Shown: one piece after another, positions 12,246 through 48,548 of the stretch
Numbering within the stretch: position 1 is the stretch's first letter
Layout of the letters: every line of letters begins with the position of its first letter
From: Cristatella mucedo
Taxonomy: Eukaryota > Bryozoa > Phylactolaemata > Cristatellidae
Assembly (NCBI GenBank): GCA_009760855.2
Contig: WPIO01000152.1
Span: forward strand, 703,501 to 767,500
Length of the DNA stretch: 64,000 bases
Direction of reading: 5' to 3'
The notes under the pieces: generated by a model
Told to the model about the DNA's origin: nothing
Seen by the model: the letters and a program-made list of their open reading frames with translations, nothing else
The model's database searches: none
Translations under genes and position numbers: made by a program

Positions 12246-12954
12246 AGCAAGGATCTATAGTTCTCCTTACCCCAAAAATTGAGCCTCGTCTAAATTATAT
12301 TCGCTCGGATGTTAGCACTCTCTCCGGTCAGATCAGGCTGAGCGACCAACCCCCGTTTTGCACTGACAACAGACGGCAGCGCGAGTTCGAACTAAGCCGT
12401 AGCGAATAAGGTAAGCTCGCGTGGCAGCTGTAGGCACTGTTCAGCGGCAACCTCGTATCGTCTCTTCGCTTGGGCTGCGATACGTAGACATGGGTCTCGA
12501 CACTAGAGGTGCACGTCCGGCGTCAGGTCACAGCAGCCCCTAATTCGGGCTCAAGACAACCGCATGTGGGCGCCGGCTTGAGCTTAAATAGGTCGCTGGT
12601 TGCAGCCACCACGTCTAGCTACTTCAGGCCTCGTAGACCATCTCTCTGGGTTGGCAAGCAACCCGCTTTGCGCCCCGCTTTGAGTCGGAGCGATCGGAGC
12701 TACGCCACCAGAGGTTAAGGTCATTCTGGGTGCAGAGTAATCCGTACACAAATGCCCACAGGAAAAAGGTGCTGCAATACCTCTCCGACGGCTTGCAGTT
12801 TACAGTAGAAGGTGGTTCAATATATATCCGACTACTTTCGCGTAACAATTTCGAAGCATTCATTAGATTTTCTTATCTGAATACTAATAAAATTGATTAT
12901 ATCGTCTACGTAAGTATACTGACTTCCAACTATAGAATCTCCTAAGTCATTCAT

Positions 12955-13068
12955 TATCACGTCATTTTACGCTTCCGGTATCCCGTCCTACCCCTCCCTC
13001 ATCATTTCCGAGTTTCGTCGTCGCCGCGTGTTCCGCGCTGTTAACAAAATTTTTGGACAGGCTCAGAC
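12955..13068 (+). promoter_or_regulatory. Candidate TATA-less promoter/5' UTR of CRAT
   Basis: The 110 bases before the predicted first ATG are richer in C, T and CpG than the flanking DNA. They contain CTTCCGGT at 12972-12979, a good ETS/GABP (NRF-2) core, a site class common in promoters of genes for mitochondrial proteins. No TATA box is evident. The call depends on exon 1 being correct. Confidence 0.3.
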
Positions 13069-36730
<23,662 letters not shown>

Positions 36731-36964
36731 ACGGATGGGCTCTTACGTTACTTGCAGTTTACGGACACAACAGGAATAGTAGTGCGAGTTGGTGGCATTT
36801 ATTTATTGTTCGTGCTTGCTATTCTTAGTCGTATGCAACCGAAGGTTGAATTAACAAGATAAGAAGATGGTTTTTCTCACACTAGCCCCTTAGTATCAAG
36901 CTCTGCTTATTTGTAGTCAGTCAAGCTCGGGAACACTGAGAAAGTAATTTAAAGTCATTTGAAG

Positions 36965-36970
36965 ATTAAA
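36965..36970 (+). terminator. Candidate polyadenylation signal of CRAT
   Basis: ATTAAA lies 235 bases after the stop and is followed by a GT-rich stretch. No AATAAA is seen in the first 300 bases after the stop. Transcript data are needed to confirm its use. Confidence 0.3.
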
Positions 36971-37574
36971 TGTGTATATGCAATGCACTTGGCATTAGTC
37001 TGGTTAAGTAATTTGTATACTCTACTGTTCTTGGGATGCAGTCGGATATGTAGCCAATGTTAGGTTTTCACTCTATCACACGTATACAGCACGAACCTCT
37101 TTTGATATAAATTACCGTACCTGCCTGACCAACTGTCGGCGTTTAGCTGACTTTCCTTAGACTAGTACCGTGTCTTTAAGAAATGTTATACAATCCTAAG
37201 AAGTGGTAACCTTAAGCTGGAGATGTCTTTCTGCAAAGTCCTTGTTTAGACTTTGTATGCATGGCAACATTTGTTGAACATTTGATGGAGAAGTTGACGA
37301 AAGAGGCTTCTCGTCGAAAGCGTGCTAGCAAAAAGTGGACTCCTCATATTGGAAGCTTGGTACCATCGAATCGCATGACAGGGGCCACGAAAAGTCCAAA
37401 TGAAAGGCCAAATGTAAATGTTGCTTTGTAGATGTGCTAGCTAACACGAGTGAGTAAAGTGCACAGCACGTGGTAAAATCGCATCGTTTCTGGACGTCTT
37501 TCTTTAGGGCTCCACATGAGACCAAATATCTAGTTCCACAAATCGAGAGTCTCTCTCTATAAAGATAAAATGTT

Positions 37575-37735
37575 AAAGTCGGCTGATTCGGCAGCCTTAT
37601 ACGTACAGCGCCAAATGAGCCTCAATGATCATCACACCACTTGCAGTTGGCAATGCTAGATTGCCTGGCACAGGACTCAAACCCACGACATTGGTTGCGA
37701 AGTGCCTGCACCTCAATCCTGGGCTGAGGCTCAGA
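37575..37735 (-). mobile_element. SINE-A copy downstream of CRAT
   Basis: Reverse orientation: CAGCCTTATACGTACAGCGC, ATCATCACACCACTTGCAGT, then GGACTCAAACCCACGAC, then CCTGGGCTGAGGC. Moderately diverged. Confidence 0.65.
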
Positions 37736-38534
37736 CGTGCTCTGTAATTAGTATAGAAGCTTCTAGATGCTTTACTAGAGGCTTTTGAAGTTACGATGTC
37801 TATCCGGTGCTGTCGAATAGACCTTCTAGCTCAGTTCGATACTCAAGTCAGCCACTAACAGAGCGAATCTGATCCTAACAGTTAGCGAAAAAGAAACACA
37901 TCTAACCTGAAGATTGTAGCCATCACCAAAAAAGTGTTCCAGGTTTCCAGTTGTTTCAGGCCTCGGATTCTTTCTCATCTAAAAATTAACGAATTTCAGT
38001 ACCCGAAGGCAGACAACGGCTGTTGCTAGATGCCTTTGCTGTTAATCACTAAACCACAGTTGCAAAAACCGTCTACTTTCAAACAGTAATAAATTGAAGC
38101 TGAGGTAACCTCTTCAAATGATATAGGTTCCATGAAGATTTTTTGGTGGCTCGTGGCTATTATGTGCTTTTATTAGGTGACTAACTTTGATCCAAATCCA
38201 ACTCAATATCCAGCTATTTTGATCCGCACCATTACCGGTGTTTGTAGAACCCTCCTATTTAAAATTGGCCTGTTAAAAATTGGTGTCACTTAAGAGCACA
38301 AATGAGTAACACTCATTCTAGAGCTGCCGGTCAGACTGCTAAATTGTTCTTCAATTGTCATCGCCCTGCTTCATGTGTCGCTTCTCATGTTGTCCTTGTT
38401 CTCGTAGGTCGTCTTAAGTATACGTTCTTATCATTTGAATCAGCTAGCCTATACTTTTTGAGTCTACTTTTTTCTGGAACACGTTTTGATATGCGTATTA
38501 GCTCTCACGGAATAGTGCTTGGTGCAGCTGACAT

Positions 38535-38702
38535 GTGATGCATATCCATCTGCAACTCCACATAGCCACAAAAACTAGGTTAGTGTTACGCAGGAGAATT
38601 TTCTTTAGCGAGCTCAAACTGTAAGCGGCCGTCTGACGCAGGCAGTAGCCAACTGACTTTCATCTCACGCGACAAAGAGGAAGTGAGAAGCATGGCTGAG
38701 CA
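38535..38702 (+). repeat. Family-C dispersed repeat
   Basis: CCATCTGCAACTCCACATAG, GTGTTACGCAGGAGAATTTT and GAAGTGAGAAGCATGGCTGA. It ends where a LINE tail (AATAATAATACTAATAATAA) begins. Confidence 0.7.
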
Positions 38703-39960
38703 ATAATAATACTAATAATAATGCACTAAAAGCGCTCTCAGAGAACTCAATCTCTTTCTGGGCGCTTTACATTTGCTGCAAAGGGAAACACGATTGAATC
38801 GTGAGTAATATCATGCTTGATAAACAACATGAATAACATGGTTAGGGGTGACATGCAAGGGTGGTTAGTGGCAGCATGCAGTGTCAGCATGCTTAAGCAC
38901 ATAATGGACGAATCAAAGGGACCCACTAAATGCTGTCCTAAATAAGTGAGTTATTAAGATCTTATTAAAAGCGGTCAAGTCAGGGGATGTTGTGACGCAA
39001 GTCGGGAGGGAGTTCCAGGCTTTGGGAGCATACGAACTAAATGCACGGTCTCCAAAGGATTTGAGGTTTGTACGAGGTATTTGTAGACTGTTGGATTCCG
39101 AAAAGCAGGTGGTAGGATGCTTGGCCTGATGGGGGAGTAGATCTGAGAGATGGGCTGAAGCCAAAATATGAAGTGACCTAAAAGTGAGCGAAAAAACCTT
39201 GAAGTCGATCCGTTGCTTGACTGGTAGCCAGTGCAGGTCGGCAAGAAGTGGTCTGATGTGGCAACTGCGTCGCTCAAGACAAGCAAGCTTGGCGGCAGAG
39301 TTTTGCACCAGCTGCAATCGCCTGATTGCACATGCCGGTAGGCCAGCAAGCAGTGACTTACAGTAGTCAAGACACAAATGTCACAAATGCATGGACCAAT
39401 TTAGACGTGGTATCCTTGTCTAAACAAGCCCCAATTTCAGCAATGATATGTAGCTGAAAGTAGGCAGACTTGATTGTGGAGCTGATGTGGTCGTCTAACG
39501 AGAGGTCGCTTTGGAATGTGACACCTAGATTTCGAGCTGATTCGACAGGAGATATGCTGGCAGGGCCAATTTTGAGCGTAAGCCTTTCCAATTTCTGAAT
39601 CACACTGGGTTTGCCCATAAGTAATAAATATGTTTTGTCGTTGTTTAGTTTAAAAAAATTTGCTGCCATCCATGTGCGGTTGTCATCACATCAATACATG
39701 CAGCAAGGGAATTGAGAGAATTCGAGGTGCTCAAAAGCTGGGAGGGATCAAAGCGAAAGTACAACTGAGTGTCATCGGCGTAGAAGCGAAAGCCTAGATT
39801 GTGCTTGGTAATAACATTAGCGAAAACAAGAGTATAAACCATGAAAAGAACAGGAACAAGCTTTGAGCCCTGAAGTACCCCATATTTTAGAGGTTCATTC
39901 CTCCAATGACCAATGTCGATTCTCATCAATACTCTGGAGTATCTCACTGAGACTGAACCT
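38700..39960 (-). mobile_element. LINE copy downstream of CRAT
   Basis: Tail AATAATACTAATAATAATGC, then 3' UTR and RT frames at 38913-39377, 39367-39669 and 39645-39947. The last reads FRFYADDTQLYFRFDPSQ, with an intact YADD box. Frameshifts separate the parts. The 5' end stops near 39960 in the middle of RT. Confidence 0.85.
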
Positions 39961-40449
39961 TGACCATTGCAATACAGTGCCAGCTACAAACAATCCCTGC
40001 CGCTACAGGCAGACTTTTTGTTTTGCTGGTGCTGCGTCGACTTTAAGAGGTTGCAACCAGGTCGCTGCAAAAATTCGCTGACCCGTGCTGTCATTAGGGC
40101 AAAAAAGAACGAAAGAGCTGATGCCATCCTTACCCTTTGTCTTTCATGACCATGACATTGCTTCGCTACGATGGGCTGACTTCTCAGCTGGAGCAGTTCT
40201 CCCGAAAAGATTGCAGGAAAAGTTAAAATGACTTCCTGAAGCCGGCATGCTCAGCAGCAGAGTACTCGATACGACACCAGTCTCAGATGCTCAGATGTGT
40301 CAACCGATGAACCACACGTAGACCCCTAGCCCAGGCTGAACTTTGACATTTGCTACCGATAATAACTGTCGAGGCGTTTCGTTAAGTATTCTTTAAGCAC
40401 GTCTTCCAGTTTTATATGAAATTGACCACTTCTATGCTGACGATACTCA

Positions 40450-41830
40450 GCTGTAGTAAATATTAAAAATGATACATTTGTATAGCGCCCTTAGAGAATG
40501 ATTCTCTTTCTAGGCACATATGCTATATAGGAATAGGCACATATTCTAGGCAACATATGCTGTAAAGGAAGCATAATCGTATGGTTATTGATAGCATGAG
40601 CAATGTCAACAAGGATAACGTGGTTTGAGGTGACATGTATAGGGTCAGTATGCAAATACGGTTAGTGGCAGCATGCACAGTGTCCGCTTGCATAGCACGC
40701 AAAGTACAAATCATAAGGACCCATTAAATGCTGTAAAAAAAGATTAGTTTTAGCTTCTTTTTAAATGTCGTCAAATTAGGGTTGTCATGACGTTAGTCGG
40801 GAGTGAGTTTCAGGCTGTGGGAGCATACGAACTACAGTTAAGGTCTCCGTAGAATTTGAGGTTTGTGCGAGTGCAGCTAAACGATTTGCTTAAGAAAAGC
40901 GAGCGGTACGATGTCTAGTCTGGTTGGGGAGTAGATCTGATAGGTAGGCTGAAGCAAGAGAATTAAGGACCCTTAAGTGAGTGACAGAACCTTGAAGTCG
41001 ATGCGCTCGCTACTTGATTGTGAGCCAGTGCAGGTCAGCGAGAAGTGGTGAAATCTGGCAACTGCGATGCTCACGATAGACAACTCTAGCTGTAGCTGCC
41101 GAGTTTCACACCAACAGTAAGCGCCTGATTGCACACGTAGGGAGACCAGCAAGCAGTGAATTGCAGAAATAGAGATGGTATATTACAAATACATGGACCA
41201 ATTCGGATGAAGTATCCCTGTCTAAGCAATCCCGAATTTTAGCAATGCTAAGTAGCTGGAAGTAGGTAGACTTTACTGTGGAGCTGATGAGATCCTCCAG
41301 TGCAGGGTCACTTTGGAGCAGGATGCCTAGATTTCGGGCAGATGCAACCGGAGATTTGGTGGCAGAGCTGATTTTGAGCTTTAAGCTTTCCAATTTCTGA
41401 GTTACACTTGGTTTTTCCAGGGTTAGTAATTCGGTTTTTGTCATTTAACTTGAGAAAGTAGGCTTCCATACATGTGCGGATGTCAGTAATACATGCAGGA
41501 GCTGAGAGAGTTCGTCGAGCTGGAGGGCTGGGGGGGATCAAAATAAAGGTGCAACTGAATGTCATCTGCACAGAAGTGAAAGCCTAGATCGTGCTTTGCG
41601 TTCGCATCGGCATGAGGGAGAGTATAAACTGTGAAAAGAAGCCGACCAAGCACAGAGCCAGAGCCTTGAGGTGCCTAGTGAGGTGTACTTCAGTAATTCC
41701 TCGGATGATCCTCTCCGTTCGCATCAATACTCTGGAGTCCGCCACCGACATAGTACTTTAGTCATTGTAGTGCGGTGCCAGTGGTGCCCAGGCGAGACAA
41801 ATGGCCCTCAAGAAGGACTTGGTGATCGAT
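40450..41830 (-). mobile_element. Older LINE copy
   Basis: Same order as the young copies from the tail (ATAGCGCCCTTAGAGAATGA) through the RT region (LKISSATKSPVASARNLGIL). It is more diverged, with several stops, and is probably another subfamily. Confidence 0.78.
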
Positions 41831-41949
41831 AGTACCGAACGCAGTTGTCGTTTAAACCGTTGGAATCTGCTGCAGTGACCGATGAACTGAATGCTTACCT
41901 TTCACACATTTCATCGTAGATGTCGGCAAATTTCCTTTAAGTAAACGGC

Positions 41950-42335
41950 GATAAGCGGAACTGCTACTCAAAAGCTACCCCAAGCTTAGAACTGGACTAT
42001 GAAACTATAAAACTTTGCTCTTGTAATAGGCAATGCTGTAGTTCGACTGCCATCGAGTGCAGGGAATTTAGGTGTCATCTCTAACAACTTCCTAAATATT
42101 GAAGGTTTCATTAGGAAGACTGCCTCCACAGTTCGCCCTCACGTCCGATCCCTAGCTAAGATTAAGGAATGTCCACCACGGTGGCTTGCAAAACATTAGC
42201 TAGCTCCCTGGTTCTACCTAGGTTGGATTACTACAAGGCTAGCTAACAAATCCCAGAGGTCCAGCCATGCGTCTCCTTTGCAGAGAGAGAGAGCTAAGAT
42301 GGTTGAACAAAGGATGCAGAGTAAATTTCTTACTC
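41950..42335 (+). mobile_element. LINE fragment, second subfamily
   Basis: GAATTTAGGTGTCATCTCTA (NLGVI), then CACAGTTCGC and CTAGCTCCCTGGTTCTACCT, AATCCCAGAGGTCCAGCCAT. It resembles the fragment at 54830 more than the main LINE. Confidence 0.6.
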
Positions 42336-42910
42336 TTTACTCTCCTTGCTTTCATTTTTCCTATTGTCCTGACCCAACGGCTGAGTACCCTAGGCCCTAC
42401 TGACGCCGCATCCTAAAACTAACTTAGGCTTCGCGTCGGCGTTAGCAAATAATTATTACAATAGGTTGGCTGTGCTAATAGAAGCCCAAATATATATTTC
42501 GATAAAACAATGGCTCGTCAATAGGAAGTCGCGGTTGTGAGTACCTAACGAAGGGCTGCTGCTGCTGCCGTCGACAGACTGTCGCCGTGCGCACGCTAGA
42601 CCCGGGCCAATCGACACGATTGGCTACGCGAATATGCTGATGCGACATGCTGCGAATGTGCTGTTTTAAAAGGTCGCCAAGACATTTCGAGTCGGAGAGC
42701 TGCAAACGAGCCGCAGGCCCCTCAAGAGAACGCCCAGGCATTGGAGCATTCGACGGCGCTTGCCGAGACGATGCCCCTATATCCTATATAGCCCGTGGCT
42801 TCTGAGCGAGATGGCACCTTCTGGCTGGCTCGTGCTGGCGAAACGCCAGCGCTCTGCTCTAAAGGAATGCGGCGGCATTCCTGCTGAAAAGTGAAGCGGC
42901 CACCTGACGT

Positions 42911-42914
<4 letters not shown>

Positions 42915-42991
<77 letters not shown>
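42915..42991 (+). repeat. GA microsatellite
   Basis: About 77 bases of AG dinucleotides near the left edge of the GC-rich domain. Confidence 0.95.
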
Positions 42992-42993
<2 letters not shown>

Positions 42994-43805
42994 CTGCTCT
43001 GCACGCGTCCTCTAATCGTCGGATCGTGCATCGGCCGACTAAACTACTAAATGGTGCAGACCATTTGCGAGATTCCGAAGCATCTTTTGAACTCGCCTGC
43101 AGAGAGATGAATTGATCGCGCGCCCATTTGAAGAAATCGCGAAGCAGCACTTCGAAGGCACGCTGCCCGGCCGGCGTTTATTCCCGTTTGAGAAACGAAT
43201 GAGTGGTTGCACCGGCTTAACATGCGCCTCTAAATTACCCCAAACAAGGATATAAAGGATAATAACAAAAAGGAAGCGTCAGTTACCCTTTCCACCCCTA
43301 CGGGGAACGACTTGCCGGCTTCGCGAAGCCGCGTCCCGTCGATTATTGTGGCTTCCGGTAAGGCTCTGTTTCCGGATCCCGTCTGGGTCGGAGGGGGGGG
43401 GGCTAGAGTGCCCCACCCAGTAGCGTCTGCGGCGGGCAGGCAGGTCAGCCTGGATGTACGAGTGAAAAAAACGAGCCAATAACGAGTTCCGGCAATTTCA
43501 AGATTGACTGCGTGTGCGCAGTCGTGTCTTATAGCGGCGAAGTTGACTATTCCACTCGCCCGCCTGAAGAATTTGTGCGCCTGCGTCTCGTGGTCGTCCT
43601 TCGTCGTCTGTTCGTTCGTCGTCCATCGCAGTCGGATAAACGGGCCGATCCAGCCGGCTGTCAGCCGAGCTGTACGTTTTGCATATTTCTTCGCAGTTGC
43701 ACCACGACGGTTGGATAGTCTCCGCCAGATTGACATGTGAGGACTCACATGCCGGCTTTCAAAGCCAATTAGAAGACGTGTGTCGTTGAAGACTGCTCGC
43801 AGAGG

Positions 43806-43806
<1 letters not shown>

Positions 43807-43840
<34 letters not shown>
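43807..43840. repeat. TA microsatellite
   Basis: About 30 bases of TA at the left side of the GC-rich domain. Confidence 0.9.
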
Positions 43841-43841
<1 letters not shown>

Positions 43842-44580
43842 AACAAGTAGCCATTTTATGCAAGCTTCCGAGCACTCGGTGCCGGGCTGAGGCACACGTG
43901 CACGCATGCATACGCACGCCAGAGCTATGCTACTCGGGGGGCGTTATAAAACCTGCTAAAGCGGAGCAAGAGTCTTTAGGTTGAAAAGCGTAGCTCTTTT
44001 AGCGATGCTATATCGTGCTGACGCTGTCGCCGCCGCCTCGGAGCGTTTCCTGGCGAGTCGCTGGTACTGCGTCGCCAGACGCAGTCACTCGGACAGTGGT
44101 AAAGTTCGGCAGAAATCGAGAGCAGCTTGCACTCAACGCAGCCGCGAAAGCAATGCTGAACGCGATATTCCATGACAGCAGAGAGACGCGGCTGTACAGC
44201 TCCAGCCATTGAGTAAAACTCACTTCCTAGCCACAACTGTATTATTTAACGACTATCTCTTAAATCGCTCTTCATATGTATACCGTCTAAGACCGTCTAA
44301 GACCGTCTGTTAAGACTGGTGCCGGATATTGATTACAACCTCTCCAGTACCCTGCCGATGCATTTCAGGAACCGCCAATAATCTCAAGCACCACCGCAAT
44401 CCAACCGCTTCGGTGTGCACACGTCCGCACACGAGCATTTATGGGAAGCGGAAAGCAGAAAGCAAGTGAAAACATAAGGTTGCTCGGCGAGAGATCTTCT
44501 CTCGAGTTGCCGCCTTATTGTTCGTTGCGACGCTAGTTGACACTCGTTTCCGGCGTCGCTCTGCGCTTTCTCGTTCTTTA

Positions 44581-44704
<124 letters not shown>

Positions 44705-44719
44705 AAGTCGATAACTGAC

Positions 44720-46110
44720 GACGGCGACGGGGTTTCGCTCGTGAGCTCGAACTGGTTTGACGCTCGAAACACTTTCGACGCCAGTTTCGCTGGATAGCGC
44801 GGCTATCGGCGAGTGCAAATCGGCTCCGCGAGTCACAACGTTTTGGGGCGGGGCTAGGTCGCACGCCCGGTCGGCTCCTCACAGGTCGGCACCGCCCATC
44901 GATGCGTCGGCAGCGCCCTGCCCGGCTCCGCCGCCGACTCGGCGAGGCTGCCGCGGCCGACGCACGGCTTCTCTCAGTTGACCTTAGCTCCGCCTCCTCC
45001 CACTGTACGCCCAGGGGGGGGGGGGCGGACTCTTCGTAGCCGGCTTCCAGCATTAGACCGTCGCTTTCGGCCTTCCAGAGTGTGGGCCGCGATGCCGAGC
45101 CGCCAGCGGCGCGGCACCTAGAATGCACTGCTCGCAGTGCAGAGAGGAGGCACCCGACTGGACGCAGGTGCTGCTGCTGCACAGCACTCGCGACCACGGC
45201 TGGCGTCGCGTCGGGTGCGGCGGCGGCGGCGGCGTGCCTGACGGCCTTCGGCGGACCGACTGCCGCGGCGGCGCAGCGGACGAATTCACTTGGTGGCTGT
45301 CCGCTGCCGGCCAGGCCGCGACTCGCACTCGGCCGCCTTCCGCCCGAGCGCCGGCGGCGGCGGCGACCTCAACCGGCAGGGCCAAGGCTCCCAGGCAAGC
45401 TCCCAAGACGGAGCAGGACGCCGCGGCGGCAGCTGCGTCGTCGATGCATCCCTTCAGGCACCACGCCTCCGCGGCGCAGTATCTGGAGGACTACAGGGCG
45501 TTCAAGGAGAAGGGCTCGTCGTTCGCGAGAAAATTCACCGCCGCCGCCGGCGGCGGCGGCTCTGCCAAGTACGATCCAAGTAAGCAGGCGGCGCTCGCGC
45601 AGAGCTGCGCGGGCCTCCCCTCCCCTCCCCCCGAGCCGCCGCCGCCGCCGCCGCCGCCGCGGGAACGCGCCGGGCGACGGCCAGCGCGGCGGTGTGGGTT
45701 GGGGGCCGCCCCCTCCACACCGCCGCGCTGCCTCGGCGCGGTAAGCTGGATGGCGCCAGTGGGCGCTCGCTCCTTCGCGTCGCCGCTTCGAGAGCCGTCG
45801 CTCGGGCGAGACGACTAATGCGCCGGCTTTACATTACTCGGGTGGCGGCAGCGGTCGCTGCTGAAAGGGACCGCTCGCCGCATACGCCCCCCCACCCAGC
45901 ACGTCTGCTTCGAGACCCTAGCCGCTCAGTCGCGGCTGGCGAGGCGTGCGGCCGCGACGTGCGCTCGGCTGAGCAGGATGCTGTCCGGCTCTCTGCCGCC
46001 TCTCTTTTCGAGCCGAGCCTTCGCTCGCCCGTCCTCCAATCGGGAAGCTCACAGAGAGCGCTGAGTGAGTGATTCTATCGCTGCACCCGTCGTGCCGCAA
46101 GCGTCGCGCC
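44720..46110. promoter_or_regulatory. CpG-island-like segment
   Basis: CpG and GCC/GGC triplets are very dense, with long open frames in all six frames, as expected from high GC. It could be a promoter or the first exon of a gene running rightward. No core promoter motif is certain. Confidence 0.45.
45444..45579 (+). CDS. Candidate exon, unrecognised
   Basis: The open frame from ATG 45444 reads MHPFRHHASAAQYLEDYRAF and KEKGSSFARKFTAAAGGG, ending at CCAA|GTAAGC, a good donor in phase 1. Charged and aromatic residues are more balanced than in the surrounding Ala/Arg/Gly frames. The frame continues upstream to 45123. Its phase does not fit the candidate exon at 50960, so any link needs another exon. 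I do not recognise it. Confidence 0.25.
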
Positions 46111-46184
46111 GCTAGCCGGCTATTTGTTGTATACACGCTATGCTTGTTGACTTTGTGCACGCTTTCACTGACCATTTGATCATG

Positions 46185-46268
46185 CTTCCTTTGCAGCGCG
46201 TATGTAAAGTACATAGACAGAGATTAAGTTCTCCGAGGGCGCTATGCAAACGTATTATTATTATTGCA
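46185..46268 (+). mobile_element. LINE 3' end in the GC-rich domain
   Basis: CCTTTGCAGCGCGTATGTAA, AGTACATAGACAGAGATTAA, GAGGGCGCTATGCAAACG and TATTATTATTATTG. Confidence 0.65.
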
Positions 46269-47124
46269 CTAAACTCAAGCGCGTGCATCGGCGGCAATTC
46301 GGGAGCCTCGCTTGAGTGCTGTGCATCTCTCGTCTGTCTAATGACTACCGCAACAGCGACGCGGCGGCGAGCGCTCCCCTGCGACGACGCGAGCTAAGCG
46401 CTGTCAAGCGCACTGCGGCCACCGCGGACTCGCGTCGGCCACCGGTCACCGCCCAGCAGAAGCGAACCGTCGGCCGTACAGTAGGCTTGGTTCGCGCGCA
46501 CTTTCGCGCTCGCCTTTGTTCGTCTCTCTCTCTCTCTCTCTCTCTCTCCGTGAGCGTTCCTTACTTTGGTTGAAAAAAATAACCATTCTAGTCATTTCTG
46601 CAAGCGCAGTGCTATTCCGCCTGCCGAAGGGACGTTGACAGACCTTGAGCACTTGTGCGTCGTCTTTTTTGCTTTTGCTGTAAAGCGAACGTAACGCTTG
46701 GTGCTTTCCTAGCGAGGCAGCTGGCCGTCTGCTTTGGACCAAGACCTCCGAACGACGCCTGCGGCGGTAGTCAAAGGAGTCATCACGCGGAGCGACCCGA
46801 CGACGACGACTTGGCTCAAAAATCGTCGCATCCGCCGCCGCCGTGGTCCTGGAGCGCGGCGGCCGCGCCAGAAGATCGCTGTGCCAGAAGGGCTCAGGGA
46901 GAGGTGACTGGCGCTTCTGCTTTGCCGCGTCTACCGCGTCACGCCGCGCTGAGCGGAAGCCCACCACCCACACGCGCTCGCCAATACTTCAGTGTTTTCA
47001 TGGCAACGTGAAACGCAGCGAATACGAGAAAGCTCGTGACAAAACGAGAGCAGATGCTCGCTCTTCTCGACCCAGGTCGTGGGCTCGGCAGTCCCGTGCG
47101 TGCGCGCGCGCATGCGCGTACGTG

Positions 47125-47254
47125 TTTGCGTGTATCTCTGTCTGTAACTCAACACACAAAGTCACAAAGACTATGTGGGTGTTACGCAGGAGAGTTTTGT
47201 GTAGCTCACTCCCAGCCGAAGCGGCTTTTGGTACCCTATGGGTAGCCAACAGAC
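47125..47254 (+). repeat. Family-C dispersed repeat in the GC-rich domain
   Basis: TATCTCTGTCTGTAACTCAA, GTGTTACGCAGGAGAGTTTT and GCGGCTTTTGGTACCCTATG. The 3' part (GTGAGAAGCATGGCTG) is missing; a SINE-B-like element begins at its end. Confidence 0.68.
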
Positions 47255-47395
47255 TGATTGGGCCCAGGGGTAAAGGTGGTCGCCTTTGATGACCGGGGTC
47301 GTAAGGCGAGAGCCCTGGGGGGGGATTTGTGACGCACCTCGATAGAGATTCAGTCCTATTAAGGTGCAATACAAATGAGTTTGTTAATTTATTAA
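47255..47395 (+). mobile_element. Divergent SINE-B-like copy
   Basis: TTGGGCCCAGGGGTAAAGGT, then GACCGGGGTCGTAAGGCGAG and the tail CACCTCGATAGAGATTCAGT. Layout is the same as SINE-B, with many changes. It directly follows a family-C repeat. Confidence 0.6.
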
Positions 47396-47960
47396 CTTTA
47401 TCTTAATGGGCGATCCTTTTATTTCCACTGCAAGCGGCGGGGGCGGGGCGGCGTTAGGCTCTTCTGCAGTTACACAAACGATAGCGTGGAATTATAATTG
47501 ACCTTATATAAAAGCTCATCTTTCCCGTGCCGGCGCGCCGGAACTATGCTGAGCGTATGCGCTCGGGGCGGACTGCGTGCAGTGGCTAAGATGCGTGCAG
47601 AGCAGGGGCCATTTGTCGCCTAGAGCCGAGGGGACAGCGCGACCTGGGCCGTCCGCTATTCTAACACCCTTCGACCTCGATCGACGACAACATTATGCCC
47701 TACTTATACTGGATAAGCAAACGCCGAGTTCGTGTCGAATAAATCTAATAGTTCCGTATCTGATTGCGAGCAGGGTAGCAGGTGCCTATTTGAAATAGCG
47801 ATAGAAAAGAAAGTGGCTATGGAACGAATACCCCCGCCCCCGAGAAGTATTCTGCACGAACACTGCTACTCGGAACGCGCGTGCAGACGCTGCAGGGGCG
47901 CAATTAGAAGAGTACACTTATAGCCAGTGGTTGTAGCCAGGACTTGGTACGGGGAAACCT

Positions 47961-48072
47961 CAACCTTTGGAGGCTATAGCACAAGTAATTGGAGGCTGTA
48001 TCATCAACCTTTGGAGGTTATAGCACAAGTATTTGGAGGCTATAGCAACAACCTTTGGAGGCTATAGAACAA
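47961..48072 (+). repeat. Minisatellite
   Basis: About five copies of a short unit around TTTGGAGGCTATAGCACAAG, alternating with ATTTGGAGGCTATAGC variants. Confidence 0.85.
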
Positions 48073-48407
48073 GCTTATTTTCTTCCTGCAACCTACCTAA
48101 TTACAAACATCTTTATGCGACTTGCTATGGCTAGCACGCGCATAGAGCACCGCTTTTTCGCGGCCTAAAGAGAGGATTTAAAAAGTTAGATGAACATATA
48201 TCCATAATCCGATGGTCAATCCAAGCAAAGGGCTGGGATCTAGAGGTCTGAAGGATTGCTAGAACATTTTTCTTTTTTAGCATCCTTGTAAAACCGTTGG
48301 TACCCGTCTGCAGACAGACCCTGAAGCTTTGCGTCCGAGGTGCAGCTCCCTACAGCAGCCTCGTAGGCTCTGTATCTTAGAGATCTCCGTAAGCTTTCCT
48401 TCCTACT

Positions 48408-48544
48408 TTCTTGGTTTGGTCCAGCGGTTAAGGTGCTCGCCCCGACCGAGGTCTGACTGAGGTCCTGGGCTCGAGCCCTGAGGCATAAGTGAAGCGCCTG
48501 AATAGAGATTAAGTTCTCCTGGGGCGCTATACGGATGAAATATA
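48408..48544 (+). mobile_element. SINE-B copy in the GC-rich domain
   Basis: TTGGTTTGGTCCAGCGGTTA to GGGGCGCTATACGGATGAAA, nearly complete. A LINE fragment of the same orientation starts immediately after it. Confidence 0.8.
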
Positions 48545-48548
48545 TTTT

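Noticed and set aside
12509-12718. Arg/Ser-rich frame as CRAT exon 1
   Set aside because: No ATG start, and its possible donor is phase 1, whereas exon 2 needs phase 0.
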